A DNA stretch of 64,000 nt, taken from positions 44,358 to 108,357 of the forward strand of contig NZ_WWEP01000014.1 in NCBI RefSeq assembly GCF_009848495.1, given 5' to 3'. This document shows, one piece after another, positions 1 through 9,734 of the stretch. A program made the translations under genes and the position numbers. The DNA is from Flavobacterium sp. MK4S-17 (GTDB lineage: Bacteria > Bacteroidota > Bacteroidia > Flavobacteriales > Flavobacteriaceae). The notes under the pieces were generated by a model. That model was not told the DNA's origin and did not search any database. It saw nothing but the letters and a program-made list of their open reading frames with translations. Position 1 is the stretch's first letter. Every line of letters starts with the position of its first letter.

Positions 1-1974
1 CCAAAGCTTTGGGGTATTTATAACCCTGAATTATACAGGCTTGTTACAGTGCTTAAATATAAGGGCAATATTATCGATGAGTACCAAACAACTTTCGGTA
101 TAAGGACAATACATTTTGATGCTGAAAAAGGTTTTTTTCTGAATGGAAAACCTTTAAAACTAAAAGGCACAAACAACCACCAGGACCATGCAGGGGTAGG
201 GACTGCATTGCCTGATGAATTGCAGTATTACAGGATTAGGAAACTTAAGGAGATGGGTAGTAATGCCTACAGGTGCTCGCACCATCCGCCTACGCCGGAG
301 CTTCTTAAAGCCTGTGATGAACTTGGTATGCTGGTTATTGATGAAACAAGGCTGATGGGTGTAAATGAATATCATTTAGGCAGCCTGAAAAAGATGATTG
401 AGCGTGACAGGAATCACCCAAGTGTAATATGCTGGTCTGTAGGGAATGAAGAATGGGCTATAGAAAATAGCATAACAGGAGAGCGGATAGCACAAACCAT
501 GGAGGCATTCACAAAAAGCCTCGACAGTACACGGCCTGTAACTGTAGGCATTAGCGGAGGTTTTAAAAGCGGTATATCATCGGTTGTTGAGGTGATGGGG
601 TATAACTATCTGGGTAATGGCGATATAGATGCACACAGGGGTCAGTACAAACAGCAACCGGGCATGGGCACCGAAGAGGGTTCCACCTTTGCCACAAGGG
701 GAGTATATTTTACAGATAATGAAAAACATTACCAAAGTACCTATGATAAAAAACCACGTCCCTCTTTTTACAGTATAGAAGAGGGATGGAATTTTTATGC
801 GGCACGCCCTTACCTTGCGGGGATGTTTATATGGACAGGTTTTGATTACCGGGGCGAGCCGACTCCTTATGGCTGGCCTTCGGTTACTTCCTATTTTGGG
901 ATGATGGACGTTTGCGGGTTTGCAAAAGATAACGTGTATTATTTAAAATCATGGTGGGGAAAGGGAGATGTATTGCATATATTGCCCCACTGGAACTGGG
1001 AGGGAATGGAAGGCAGGAAAATAGATGTTTGGGTATATTCCAATTGTGATGAGGTGGAATTATTTTTAAACGGAAAAAGCTTGGGGAAAAAGAAAATGCA
1101 GGTTAACAGCCACCTGGAATGGAATGTGCCTTACAGCCCGGGCAAGTTAAGTGCTGTTGGGTATAAAAATGGAAAGAGAGCGCTGCAGGCGGAAAGGGTA
1201 ACAACAGGCAGGGCAGATAAAATTAAATTGACCCCGCACAAAAATAAGTTATCCGGCAGTACTGATGTAGCTGTTATTACGGTGGAAGTAACAGATAACA
1301 AAGGCAGGCATGTGCCAACTGCCAGTAATGAAATACAATTTACTATAAAAGGCCCGGGTAAAATAATAGGTGTGGGTAATGGAAATCCTACTTCGCTGGA
1401 ACCGGATAAATTTTTAGATAGCATAACGTTATATCCTATAAATGATTTAAAAGAGCAGCCTTTGGCTACAGCCGGACTTCCATCTTTACCGGATTTTAAT
1501 TTAAAGGACTGGAGGGAGGCATTTAAAGACAGGGATTATAAAAACCTGCCACCGGCATTTGTATATGAGGGTATATTTACCTTAACAGGAAGTTTTAAAG
1601 ATGCAGAAATAACGTATTACTATAAAAATTTAGGTACTGATAAGGCTGTTTTTATTAATGGGATAAGGGTAATGCCTGATGACAAAGATACTCTGAAATT
1701 TAAATTGCCCGCTCCTATTTTAAAAGAGGGTAACAATACGGTTGCTGTAATAGCGCCACCGATACATAAAGCACATGAATGGGATAAAATAAATACAGAC
1801 CCGGGAGTGATACAGGTTATTAAAAAAGCCCCGCAGTGGAAAAGGAAATTATTTAACGGATATGCGCAGTTAATTATACAGGCAGATAAAAATAAAGGTA
1901 AGATTGAGATAACTGCAGAAGGTGCAAAGCTAAAAGGAACCACCTTGGTAATTCAATCTGCCGGAGGGGAATAA
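1..1974 (+). CDS. Glycoside hydrolase family 2 (beta-galactosidase-like), 5' end outside window
   Basis: This is a retaining glycosidase of family GH2, probably cleaving beta-galactosides or related plant or algal glycans in the periplasm. The reading frame is open from base 1, where residues like LWGIYNPELY match the end of the N-terminal sugar-binding domain, so the true start and any signal peptide lie upstream. FGIRT and GFFLNGKPLKLKG mark entry to the TIM barrel. The likely acid/base Glu is in GNEEW (codon 448-450) and the likely nucleophile Glu is in MGTEEGST (codons 673-678). After the barrel come an Ig-like domain and a C-terminal beta-rich region of about 200 residues. At least 657 residues are present. 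A substrate cannot be assigned from this fragment. Confidence 0.9.
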   Translation, partial: PKLWGIYNPELYRLVTVLKYKGNIIDEYQTTFGIRTIHFDAEKGFFLNGKPLKLKGTNNHQDHAGVGTALPDELQYYRIRKLKEMGSNAYRCSHHPPTPELLKACDELGMLVIDETRLMGVNEYHLGSLKKMIERDRNHPSVICWSVGNEEWAIENSITGERIAQTMEAFTKSLDSTRPVTVGISGGFKSGISSVVEVMGYNYLGNGDIDAHRGQYKQQPGMGTEEGSTFATRGVYFTDNEKHYQSTYDKKPRPSFYSIEEGWNFYAARPYLAGMFIWTGFDYRGEPTPYGWPSVTSYFGMMDVCGFAKDNVYYLKSWWGKGDVLHILPHWNWEGMEGRKIDVWVYSNCDEVELFLNGKSLGKKKMQVNSHLEWNVPYSPGKLSAVGYKNGKRALQAERVTTGRADKIKLTPHKNKLSGSTDVAVITVEVTDNKGRHVPTASNEIQFTIKGPGKIIGVGNGNPTSLEPDKFLDSITLYPINDLKEQPLATAGLPSLPDFNLKDWREAFKDRDYKNLPPAFVYEGIFTLTGSFKDAEITYYYKNLGTDKAVFINGIRVMPDDKDTLKFKLPAPILKEGNNTVAVIAPPIHKAHEWDKINTDPGVIQVIKKAPQWKRKLFNGYAQLIIQADKNKGKIEITAEGAKLKGTTLVIQSAGGE

Positions 1975-1978
1975 AAAA

Positions 1979-2044
1979 GAAACTGTTTTATAAACGATAG
2001 CTTTAGTTATTTAAAAACTAATATCCGGTTTATAAAACAGTTTC
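1979..2044. terminator. 17-bp perfect inverted repeat with inner hairpin
   Basis: GAAACTGTTTTATAAAC (1979-1995) is exactly mirrored at 2028-2044. The 32-base spacer holds a second short inverted repeat, TAGTT/AACTA. It starts four bases after the GH2 stop and faces the convergent CsbD gene, so a bidirectional terminator is the simplest reading. The stem is AT-rich and lacks the usual GC core. Confidence 0.5.
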
Positions 2045-2078
2045 GGGAAATGCAGTATATCCTTAAAGGAACTTCAGG

Positions 2079-2261
2079 CTATTGGAAAATAGAAAGTATT
2101 TCTTTTTTCGCTTTACCTAATTTCTTTTCAAGGCGTCCCCACATTTCATCTTCTTTTCCTTCTTCATATGTTAAGTCGTCATCAGTAAGCTGTCCATATT
2201 CCTGTTTAAGCTTACCTTTAAACTCGTTCCAGTTTCCTCTTATTTCTTCTGAATTTGGCAT
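2079..2261 (-). CDS. CsbD-like small stress protein
   Basis: A 60-residue, highly charged helical protein. The motif [20 protein letters not shown] is the signature of the CsbD family (general stress proteins of unknown molecular role). It then continues with [19 protein letters not shown], typical of Bacteroidota members. There is no signal peptide, so it should be cytosolic. It is a single gene convergent with the GH2 gene and separated from the ctaA operon by about 85 bp. Confidence 0.85.
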   Translation of the reverse strand: MPNSEEIRGNWNEFKGKLKQEYGQLTDDDLTYEEGKEDEMWGRLEKKLGKAKKEILSIFQ

Positions 2262-2345
2262 GATTATATGTTTTTATTTGTTATAGTATAAAGTTACTAT
2301 TGATAATCTAAAAATACTGCCAAAGCCATGCTAAGCTTATCACAA

Positions 2346-3365
2346 TTATTTACTTAGTCTATGCAGTGTAAAAGTCATTGCGGTAAGGAGGAAAAATGCA
2401 ACTACCTGATGTGCAAGCCCAAGCCATAAGGGCACCCTTAGTAATAATGTAAATACTCCAAGTATAAATTGAAGCGATACAATAATGACCAGGGCATTTA
2501 AACCTTGCTTTTGCTGAGTATCAAGGTTGTATTTTTTCCCTTTAAAAAACAGGAATACTATAAAAGCAACTACTACATAAGCCATAGTGCGGTGCACAAA
2601 CTGCACGCCGCTTTGCCCCTCTGTTAATGCAAGCAGTAAAGAAGGCTTTTCTATAAAAATACTGTCATGCATAAATTGCCCGTCACTCATTAAAGGCCAG
2701 TGGTTGTGTATCAGCCCGGCGTTTAGCCCTGCAACAAAGCCACCATAAATAATTTGCAATAACAGGATTAAAAGTGTTATACGTGCCAGTTTTTTAAGCG
2801 GTGCAATAGCCGGTTTCCTCTCAGGGTAAATTAAATCAAGTGCTACCCAAAGCGTATAGGCAAAAGTTACAAAAGCAAAAGTTAAATGCAGTGAAAGCCT
2901 GAAATGGCTTACATCAGGATTATCCACGAGTCCGCTTTTTACCATGAACCAGCCGAAAAAACCCTGTAAGGCACCCATAGCTAAAAGTATGAGGCATTTT
3001 CCCACAGTTGCCTTATCCAGTTTTTTGCGTATTAGGAAATAAATAAACGGAATAATAAAAACTATCCCTATTACCCTGCCTATAAGGCGGTGGAACCATT
3101 CCCAGAAATAAATAAACTTATAATCTGAAAGCGTAAAATCGTTATGGATATTAATTTTTTGATACTCGGGGAATTTTTTGTATTCCTCAAAAGCATCCTG
3201 CCATTTTTCCTCGCTCATAGGAGGAAATGTATCTGTAACCAAATGCCAGTCGGTCATAGAAAGCCCGGAATTGGTAAGCCTTGTAATTCCGCCCACTACA
3301 ACCATGATAAAAACCAGGGCACAGCCTGATAGCAGCCATAGTATTACCGGTTTATTTTGCTTCAT
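2346..3365 (-). CDS. ctaA: Heme A synthase, COX15/CtaA family
   Basis: This integral membrane enzyme oxidises the C8 methyl of heme O to the formyl of heme A for cytochrome aa3-type oxidases. The protein has 339 residues and about eight hydrophobic helices. The expected histidine motifs are visible: EWFHRLIGR, LSLHLTFAF, FVHRTMAY and LAHQVVAFF, which bind the two hemes. The N-terminal GGITRLTNSGLSMTDW is the diagnostic COX15-type sequence. It follows the cca gene by 11 bp on the same strand, so the two are probably co-transcribed. No heme O synthase gene is nearby. Confidence 0.92.
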   Translation of the reverse strand: MKQNKPVILWLLSGCALVFIMVVVGGITRLTNSGLSMTDWHLVTDTFPPMSEEKWQDAFEEYKKFPEYQKINIHNDFTLSDYKFIYFWEWFHRLIGRVIGIVFIIPFIYFLIRKKLDKATVGKCLILLAMGALQGFFGWFMVKSGLVDNPDVSHFRLSLHLTFAFVTFAYTLWVALDLIYPERKPAIAPLKKLARITLLILLLQIIYGGFVAGLNAGLIHNHWPLMSDGQFMHDSIFIEKPSLLLALTEGQSGVQFVHRTMAYVVVAFIVFLFFKGKKYNLDTQQKQGLNALVIIVSLQFILGVFTLLLRVPLWLGLAHQVVAFFLLTAMTFTLHRLSK

Positions 3366-3376
3366 TTTATTGTGTA

Positions 3377-4804
3377 TTAGTTTGTTTTAAGCCCCATTTT
3401 TAAAGCCTTTTCCATCATAAAATCGTGGGCAGCATTATATTCATTAGGAATTTCACCTTCCAGTATAGCTTCTTTTATGGCTTCCTTAAGCACACCTATT
3501 TCCCTAGAGGGCTTAAGGTTAAATATTTCCATAATTTCTTCCCCGCTTATGGGTGGCTGGAAATTGCGCACATGGTCGCGCTCCTCAACTTCCACAATTT
3601 TTTGGCGTACAATTTTAAAGTTATTATGGTACTTTTTAAATTTTTGTGGATTTTTCGTGGTAATGTCAGCCTCGCATAAGGTCATTAAATCTTCAACATC
3701 TTCTCCGGCATCAAATATAAGCCTGCGCACAGCAGAATCAGTTACTATATCCTGTGCTAACACAATAGGGCGGGAGCTGAGCATAACCATTTTAGATACA
3801 TATTTCATTTTATGGTTAAGGGGCATATGCAGCCTTTCAAAAAGTTTCTTAACCATTTTACCTCCCACAAATTCATGCCCGTGAAACGTCCAGCCTATTT
3901 TTTTATGGAACTTTTTTGTTGGTGCCTTACCAATATCATGTAACAATGCCGACCACCTAAGCCATACATCATCAGTATTTGGGGCAATATTATCAACCAC
4001 TTCAAGGGTATGATAAAAATTATCTTTGTGGGTTTGGCCCTCTACTTCCTCAACACCCTTCAGGGCGGTAAGCTCTGGTAAAATAATTTGCAAAAGCCCC
4101 GTTTGGTGCAAAAGTTTAAATCCTGTTGATGGCTTTGGCGCCATCAATATTTTATTCAGTTCGTCAACAATTCGTTCACCGGAAATTATACTTATACGGT
4201 CTTTATTACGTCCTATTGCCTTTAACGATTCTTCCTCAATAGTAAAGTTAAGCTGTGTGGCAAAGCGTATGGCACGCATCATGCGCAGCGGGTCATCACT
4301 ATAGGTTATATCCGGGTCTAAAGGCGTGCGTATAATACCTTTTTTAAGGTCGTCCATTCCGTTAAATGGATCTACCAGTTCGCCAAAATCTGCTTCATCA
4401 AGGGATAAGGCAAGGGCGTTAATGGTAAAATCACGGCGGTTTTGGTCATCTTCTAGTGTACCTGTTTCAACATGCGGCTTTCGGCTTTCCCATTGGTAGG
4501 ATTCCTTACGCGCACCCACAAATTCAATATCGGTATCGTTATGGCGCAGCATGGCAGTACCGTAATTCTTAAAAACCTGAACTTTAGGCTTACCGGGCAG
4601 CAGGGAAGAAACTTTTTCTGCCAGTGCAATACCACTGCCAACGGCAACAATATCTATATCTTTTTTAAGGCCCCTGTTTAAAAGAAAATCGCGCACATAG
4701 CCGCCAATAACATAACTTTTTACATTAAGCGTTGCAGCAGCCTGGGAGGTTATTGTAAATATTTTATTATTTAATGCTTCTTTATATGAAGTTTTTGCTT
4801 TCAT
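3377..4804 (-). CDS. cca: CCA tRNA nucleotidyltransferase with HD domain
   Basis: This enzyme adds or repairs the 3' CCA of tRNAs. It has 475 residues. The class II nucleotidyltransferase head shows GGYVRDFLL and DIDIVAVG (metal-binding Asp pair) near residues 32-55 and [11 protein letters not shown] near residue 125. An HD-type phosphohydrolase domain follows, with LLHDIGK near residue 288. The start codon overlaps the upstream tsaC stop by one base (TAATG arrangement), which implies translational coupling. The tRNAs seen in this window do not encode CCA, so this activity is needed. Confidence 0.93.
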   Translation of the reverse strand: MKAKTSYKEALNNKIFTITSQAAATLNVKSYVIGGYVRDFLLNRGLKKDIDIVAVGSGIALAEKVSSLLPGKPKVQVFKNYGTAMLRHNDTDIEFVGARKESYQWESRKPHVETGTLEDDQNRRDFTINALALSLDEADFGELVDPFNGMDDLKKGIIRTPLDPDITYSDDPLRMMRAIRFATQLNFTIEEESLKAIGRNKDRISIISGERIVDELNKILMAPKPSTGFKLLHQTGLLQIILPELTALKGVEEVEGQTHKDNFYHTLEVVDNIAPNTDDVWLRWSALLHDIGKAPTKKFHKKIGWTFHGHEFVGGKMVKKLFERLHMPLNHKMKYVSKMVMLSSRPIVLAQDIVTDSAVRRLIFDAGEDVEDLMTLCEADITTKNPQKFKKYHNNFKIVRQKIVEVEERDHVRNFQPPISGEEIMEIFNLKPSREIGVLKEAIKEAILEGEIPNEYNAAHDFMMEKALKMGLKTN

Positions 4805-5376
4805 TAAGGTCGTATCACTTTTACCTGCAAATCGTTACCTATTTTAATAATAGTGGATGGTTTTGCGGCAATTTTATCGTGGTGCAAATTTACAATATAG
4901 TCAACTCCGTCCAAAATATGGTGGTCTATTTCTTTAAAAGAATTAGGTGTTGGCATGCCGCTTATATTAGCAGAAGTTGAAACCAGCGGTTTTTTCATGC
5001 GTTTCATGAGTTTGTAGCAAAAAGGTTCTTTCACTAAGCGTACGCCAAGTGTATTATCTGATGCAACTAAATTAGGAGCCACATTTTTAGGGTTATCCAG
5101 TATAAGCGTTGTAGGTTTATCGCTCAGCTCTATTATCTGCCAGGCAACTTCAGGTATTTCCCGGAAAACATTATGCATCATTCTGTCGCCATTCATCAGC
5201 ACAATCATGCTTTTGGTTTCTTCACGTTGTTTCAGCTCATATATTTTTTTTACGGCTTCAGGGTTGGTGGCATCACAGCCTATACCCCAAACCGTGTCTG
5301 TAGGGTATAATATTATACCGCCATTTTTTATTACCTCAAATGCATTGTGCACTTCTTCGTTAATTGTATGTTCCAT
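4804..5376 (-). CDS. tsaC: L-threonylcarbamoyladenylate synthase (Sua5/YciO/YrdC family)
   Basis: It makes threonylcarbamoyl-AMP from threonine, bicarbonate and ATP, the first step of t6A37 modification of ANN-decoding tRNAs. The 190-residue protein carries the YrdC motif [20 protein letters not shown] near residues 18-37, KSMIVLM, and the C-terminal STSANISG. The Sua5 C-terminal domain is absent, so this is the short TsaC form. It is coupled with cca, another tRNA-maturation gene. tcdA at 17594 acts later in the same modification pathway. Confidence 0.9.
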   Translation of the reverse strand: MEHTINEEVHNAFEVIKNGGIILYPTDTVWGIGCDATNPEAVKKIYELKQREETKSMIVLMNGDRMMHNVFREIPEVAWQIIELSDKPTTLILDNPKNVAPNLVASDNTLGVRLVKEPFCYKLMKRMKKPLVSTSANISGMPTPNSFKEIDHHILDGVDYIVNLHHDKIAAKPSTIIKIGNDLQVKVIRP

Positions 5377-5381
5377 ACTGT

Positions 5382-6482
5382 TTAAAACTTATTAAGTATT
5401 TCAGTAATTGTTTGTATTTCTTCCTGAGTAAGCACCGGGCTTATCGGCAGGCTCAGCACTTCATTATGCAGTTTTTCTGTAACAGGTAAAGACAGGGTGT
5501 TATACTCCCTATAAGCATCCTGCTTGTGGGGCGGAATTGGATAATGTACCTGTGTTTGTATTCCGTTATCTGTTAAGTATTGCTGTAGCCTGTCCCTTTC
5601 GGTACAGCGTATTACAAATAGGTGCCATACATGGCTTTCAGGTTTGGCGGGCCAAGCAGGTACTTTTATTTTAGGATTGATAATGTTGTTGATATAAAAT
5701 TCAGCTATTTCCCTGCGCTTTTGGTTTTCGGCATCAAGATATTGTAGTTTTATATTTAAAACGGCTGCCTGTATTTCGTCCAGCCTTGAATTCAGCCCTT
5801 TGTATTTGTGCACATATTTGGTTTCCGACCCATAATTTGCCAGTGCCCTTAGTGTTTTTGCAAGCCTATCATCATCGGATGTAACCGCACCGCCATCGCC
5901 AAGGGCACCAAGATTTTTACCAGGATAAAAACTGAATGCAGCAGCATCGGCAAGGCTGCCTGTTTTCCTGCCATTCCATACGGCGCCAATAGCCTGGGCA
6001 TTATCTTCTATAATTTTAAGATTATACTTTTGGGCAAGATTTTGTAACGCGTCCGAAAAAACAGCCTGCCCGTATAAATGCACTATCATAATAGCTTTTG
6101 TCCGTTGTGATATGCTTTCCTCAATTTTCGTGAGGTCAATATTAAAGGTAGTTTCATCAGGTTCGGCAAAAACAGGCTTCAGCCCGTTTTCTGTTATGGC
6201 AAGTACAGAAGCTATATAAGTATTGGCAGGCACTATAACTTCATCCCCTGGCTGCATTACACCCATTTCCATATAGGCACGCAAAATAAGCCGCAGTGCA
6301 TCAAGGCCGTTGGCTGTTCCTATGGCATGCTTTACACCTATATAACCTGCAAGGTTCTGTTCAAAAAGTTTTGTTTCTTCACCCAGTAAATACCAGCCAC
6401 TCCTAAAGGTTTCCAGCAGTTTCTGCTCAATTTCCTTTTGGTGCAGCATGTTTATTTTTTGCAGGTCGAGAAACTTTATCAT
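5382..6482 (-). CDS. DegT/DnrJ/EryC1/StrS-family PLP sugar aminotransferase
   Basis: A fold-type I PLP enzyme, probably transaminating a nucleotide-linked keto-sugar for surface glycans. It has 366 residues. The internal-aldimine lysine lies in [15 protein letters not shown] near residue 187. The N-terminal MIKFLDLQ and NGLDALRL are typical of the FdtB/QdtB (dTDP-3-amino-3,6-dideoxyhexose) branch, but the exact sugar cannot be told from sequence alone. It lies upstream of tsaC by 5 bp and divergent from the glycosyltransferase cluster, which fits a role in glycan assembly. Confidence 0.85.
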   Translation of the reverse strand: MIKFLDLQKINMLHQKEIEQKLLETFRSGWYLLGEETKLFEQNLAGYIGVKHAIGTANGLDALRLILRAYMEMGVMQPGDEVIVPANTYIASVLAITENGLKPVFAEPDETTFNIDLTKIEESISQRTKAIMIVHLYGQAVFSDALQNLAQKYNLKIIEDNAQAIGAVWNGRKTGSLADAAAFSFYPGKNLGALGDGGAVTSDDDRLAKTLRALANYGSETKYVHKYKGLNSRLDEIQAAVLNIKLQYLDAENQKRREIAEFYINNIINPKIKVPAWPAKPESHVWHLFVIRCTERDRLQQYLTDNGIQTQVHYPIPPHKQDAYREYNTLSLPVTEKLHNEVLSLPISPVLTQEEIQTITEILNKF

Positions 6483-6499
6483 TACAATTAATTATAAAG

Positions 6500-6507
6500 C
6501 AAAAATA
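6500..6507 (-). promoter_or_regulatory. Candidate -7 box for aminotransferase-tsaC-cca-ctaA
   Basis: On the minus strand this reads TATTTTTG, matching the Bacteroidota -7 consensus TAnnTTTG. It lies 17 bp before the aminotransferase ATG. No convincing -33 TTG is seen at 19-21 bp spacing. Confidence 0.45.
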
Positions 6508-6567
6508 TTGAAAGTTTATATAACAGCAGTTAATAATATGCTTAGTATGCAACATTATTATTTTTGA

Positions 6568-6575
6568 TACCTTTG
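6568..6575 (+). promoter_or_regulatory. Candidate -7 box of the glycosyltransferase gene at 6592
   Basis: TACCTTTG is a full match to TAnnTTTG and lies 16 bp before the ATG. It is in the divergent gap with the aminotransferase, so each direction has its own box. No -33 TTG is seen at the usual spacing. Confidence 0.5.
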
Positions 6576-6591
6576 CCTGCAAACGCTATTT

Positions 6592-7701
6592 ATGAGATTA
6601 ATACAGGTTACTGCATCAAGGGTTTGGCGCGGGCACGAGCAAAAGATAATTTATTTATATGAGGCTTTTCGCGATTTTGGCTATGTTGAAGACCAGTGGA
6701 TTGTGTGTATAAAAGACTCCGAACTATATAATGTTGCCAAAAGCAAAAATATGCAGGTAATAGGACTGGAATATAATGGTGAATATGACCTTAAGTTTGC
6801 CAAAGCCTTAAAACAGGCAGCCGATGAAAACAGGGCTGATATTGTATTTATCCATAACAGCGAGTCGCACACAATAAGCGTCCTGTCGTCCATATTTTAC
6901 GGACTTAAAATTCCTTTGGTATTGTGCCGTACTCTTATTAAAAGGGTGGATACCAACTTTCTTAGGAAGTGGAAATACAATTATAAAGAAATTAAGAAAA
7001 TTATATGCGTATCAAACCCTGTAGTCGATGTACTGAAATATGCAGTTAAAGACCACAGTAAAATGTGCGTTGTGGGCAGTGTTACTGATATTCATAAATT
7101 CAAATATAAAGATGCAGGGATACTAAGGAAAGAATTTTCTATTCCTGACGATTATAAAATTATAGGCAATATAGCTGCCTTTACAGGATTTAAAGACCAT
7201 GTAACCTGGGTTAATGCAGCAGCCGAACTGGTTAAGCGGGGTGTAAAGGCAAAATTTATACTGATTGGCGAAGGCGGGCTGGAGCAGCAGGTAAGACAGC
7301 AGGTAAAAGATTTAGGTATTGACAGCGAAGTAATTTTTGCGGGTTTCAGGAAGGATATACCGCAGGTTTTGCCCGAATTTGATTTATTCATGTTTACCTC
7401 CAACAATGAACCTACAGGCGGTGTACTGCTGGAAGCCTATGCCTGCCATGTGCCTATTGTGGCAGCTAATGCAGGCGGTATTCCCGAAGTGGTGGTTAAT
7501 GGTGAAACAGGGCTTATGGCGCAGGTGGGCAACCCAATAGATTTTGCAGATAAGGTTCAGCAGTTACTGGGTGATGAGGGGTTACAGGATGAATTCAGGA
7601 AAAACGGATATGAATTCCTTAAAAATAACTTCACCAAAGAAGTGATTGCCAAAAAAATGTTTGACGAGCTTAATGAGGTATTGCAGGCTTCCAAAAAATA
7701 G
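6592..7701 (+). CDS. Glycosyltransferase family 4
   Basis: A 369-residue GT-B fold glycosyltransferase. The C-terminal donor-binding half shows ILIGEGGLEQQV near residue 225, and then EPTGGVLLEAY with AGGIPEVV (the E-x7-E type motif) at about 270-300. There is no signal peptide or membrane helix, so it should act at the cytoplasmic membrane face on a lipid-linked or LPS-core acceptor. It is the first gene of a plus-strand pair with the TupA-like gene and is embedded in the glycan cluster. The sugar donor is unknown. Confidence 0.88.
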   Translation: MRLIQVTASRVWRGHEQKIIYLYEAFRDFGYVEDQWIVCIKDSELYNVAKSKNMQVIGLEYNGEYDLKFAKALKQAADENRADIVFIHNSESHTISVLSSIFYGLKIPLVLCRTLIKRVDTNFLRKWKYNYKEIKKIICVSNPVVDVLKYAVKDHSKMCVVGSVTDIHKFKYKDAGILRKEFSIPDDYKIIGNIAAFTGFKDHVTWVNAAAELVKRGVKAKFILIGEGGLEQQVRQQVKDLGIDSEVIFAGFRKDIPQVLPEFDLFMFTSNNEPTGGVLLEAYACHVPIVAANAGGIPEVVVNGETGLMAQVGNPIDFADKVQQLLGDEGLQDEFRKNGYEFLKNNFTKEVIAKKMFDELNEVLQASKK

Positions 7702-7706
7702 TGTTT

Positions 7707-8585
7707 ATGAATTTTTTTAAAAGAAAGTATTACCGCTTTTTGGTGAACTACCTTGAAAAAAGGGAAGCCGATGATGTAAAGTATCTTAAAATACTATATT
7801 ACCTTAAAAATGAAAGGGAGCTTAACCTTGAGAATCCCAAGGAATTTACTGAAAAAATACAATGGCTCAAACTTTATAAATATACTGAGCAGTATAAGGA
7901 GTATGCAGATAAGTATGCCGTTAGGCAGTTGGTAGCCGAGAAAGCAGGCGATGACATACTAAATGAACTTTACGGTGTTTATAATTCAGTTGAGGAGATT
8001 GATATTGATACCCTGCCGCAGCAGTTTGTTTTAAAATGCACCCATGCATCGGGCACTAATATAATTGTAAAGGATAAAAGTAAACTGAACTGGCCAAAGG
8101 CCAAAGCCAAACTGCAACAGTGGATGCAGCTTAACCAGTATTACAAAAACCGCGAAAAGGTTTATAAAGATATAACTCCGCGTATTATTGCTGAAAAATA
8201 TTTAAGTGAAGCTGACGAAGACCTGCTTATAGATTACAAGTTTTACTGCTTTAACGGAGTTCCTCATTATGTACTGGTAAAGCTCACCGAGAATGGGGAT
8301 GAGAAAAAATGCTATTACACCATGGACTGGCAAAAGGTGCATCCTGAAAAAGAACCACGTAATTTCCTGAAAAGGGATATGCCTAAACCTGAAAATTTTG
8401 ACGAAATGGTAAGGATTGCCAAAATACTTTCAGAAGGTTTTATTTTTATACGTGTGGATTTATATTCTTTACAGGGCAAAATTTATTTTGGCGAACTTAC
8501 TTTTTTCCCTACCGGCGGTATTAAAAGGATAGCTGTAGAGTGGATGAATGAAAAGCTGGGCGATTTAATACAGCTTCCAGCCTGA
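7707..8585 (+). CDS. TupA-like ATP-grasp protein
   Basis: It resembles the TupA-like ATP-grasp family found in teichuronopeptide and surface polysaccharide loci, where members probably ligate amino acids or similar groups to glycans. Visible family features are NPKEFTEKIQWLKLY, DKYAVR, the block QFVLKCTHASGTN, and the C-terminal FIRVDLYSLQGKIYFGELTF, where acidic residues would bind Mg-ATP. An in-frame GTG at 7701 overlaps the previous stop, but the ATG at 7707 (MNFFKRK) is the more natural start. It is coupled to the GT4 gene upstream. The substrate is unknown. Confidence 0.82.
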   Translation: MNFFKRKYYRFLVNYLEKREADDVKYLKILYYLKNERELNLENPKEFTEKIQWLKLYKYTEQYKEYADKYAVRQLVAEKAGDDILNELYGVYNSVEEIDIDTLPQQFVLKCTHASGTNIIVKDKSKLNWPKAKAKLQQWMQLNQYYKNREKVYKDITPRIIAEKYLSEADEDLLIDYKFYCFNGVPHYVLVKLTENGDEKKCYYTMDWQKVHPEKEPRNFLKRDMPKPENFDEMVRIAKILSEGFIFIRVDLYSLQGKIYFGELTFFPTGGIKRIAVEWMNEKLGDLIQLPA

Positions 8586-8586
8586 G

Positions 8587-9657
8587 TTATTTTAAAAGCT
8601 GTTTGTACACATCATAATATTCCAAAGCGGCTTTATCCCAGCTGAAGTGTTTGGAGCGCGCTATCAGCTTTTCAACCATCACGGGTTCATTATTATAATG
8701 GTTTTCCAGGCCCTCTTTCAGCACGCCTGCCATGTACTCCGGTTCATAATTATACCAGTAGCTGGCAGCATCGCCGCCAATTTCCGGCAGGCATGTTTTA
8801 TCAGAAAGGAAAACAGGTTTGCCAAAGCGCATGGCTTCAATAACCGGCAGGCCAAAACCTTCCCTTCTTGAAGGGAAAACAAAAGCTGTGCAGTGCTTGT
8901 AGTAGTACTGCTTTTCAGCCTCATTAACCTGTCCTGTAAGTGTTATACGCTCCTGTAAGCCTGAATGGTTAATAAGCTTTTTTAATTCTTCTCCCGCACC
9001 GGTATTATTTGCCCCTGAAATTACCAGGTCAAACTCCGGTAAAAACTCCATCATTTTTATAAGCTGGTTAAAATTTTTACGTGGCTGTATTACCCCTATG
9101 GTAAACAGGAAAGGGCGTTTTGGGACAAAATTTGGTGTAAAATTTTCAGCGAGGGTAATATCTGTAATAGGGTTACCATTATATATTACAAACTGCGGAA
9201 CATTGGGAACATCATAAAATTTTTGCGTGGACAACTTTGTGTATTCCGAAATATATGTAATTGCGGTACTTCGGCTAAGCTTTTCCTGAAATATTTTATG
9301 CTCCGGCAGTTGCCTGTAGTTTTCAGTATCTTTAATATTAGGGTGGTCATGCACTGTAAGCAGATAAGGTACATTGCTGCCGTAGGGCTCAATTTTTGTG
9401 TTTTGGTTCAGGGCGTGCCAAAGGCTGTATTCTTTTCTTATTCTTAAGGCAGGATACCTTCTTAACGAATAATATTTTTTGTAGCTGAAGTAACTGCCAA
9501 ACTGCTCTTTTAAAAAGCTGATATTTTTTGCATGCACCACAAATTCAAATTCAGGATTTTCAATTTTACTAAGGCTTTTCAGCAGGTTATAGTTAAATTG
9601 CCCAAACCCGAAATAAAGGTTTTTTACATGGTGAGCCTCTAAAAATATAGTTTTCAT
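8587..9657 (-). CDS. Glycosyltransferase family 4
   Basis: A 356-residue GT-B glycosyltransferase. TIGVIQPRKNF near the middle and FPSRREGFGLPVIEAM with PVFLSDKTCLPEIGG in the last third are donor-site motifs of mannosyl- or rhamnosyltransferase-like GT4 enzymes. It is encoded on the minus strand between two plus-strand parts of the glycan cluster and is convergent with the TupA-like gene: the two stop codons are a base apart. Acceptor and donor are not predictable here. Confidence 0.88.
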   Translation of the reverse strand: MKTIFLEAHHVKNLYFGFGQFNYNLLKSLSKIENPEFEFVVHAKNISFLKEQFGSYFSYKKYYSLRRYPALRIRKEYSLWHALNQNTKIEPYGSNVPYLLTVHDHPNIKDTENYRQLPEHKIFQEKLSRSTAITYISEYTKLSTQKFYDVPNVPQFVIYNGNPITDITLAENFTPNFVPKRPFLFTIGVIQPRKNFNQLIKMMEFLPEFDLVISGANNTGAGEELKKLINHSGLQERITLTGQVNEAEKQYYYKHCTAFVFPSRREGFGLPVIEAMRFGKPVFLSDKTCLPEIGGDAASYWYNYEPEYMAGVLKEGLENHYNNEPVMVEKLIARSKHFSWDKAALEYYDVYKQLLK

Positions 9658-9722
9658 TAAAACAGCTTTCCTGCAATATTACGAATATTTTATGCGGCTG
9701 TAGGTATATTTGAACAAAATCG

Positions 9723-9730
9723 TAATTTTG
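9723..9730 (+). promoter_or_regulatory. Candidate -7 box immediately before the kinase start
   Basis: TAATTTTG matches TAnnTTTG and ends only four bases before the ATG at 9735. If it is used, transcription would begin at or next to the start codon, giving a leaderless or nearly leaderless mRNA. Confidence 0.4.
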
Positions 9731-9734
9731 CGTG

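Noticed and set aside
2050..2286. Plus-strand frame opposite the CsbD-like gene
   Set aside because: It is antisense to a clear CsbD sequence, and its translation is serine/phenylalanine-rich noise.
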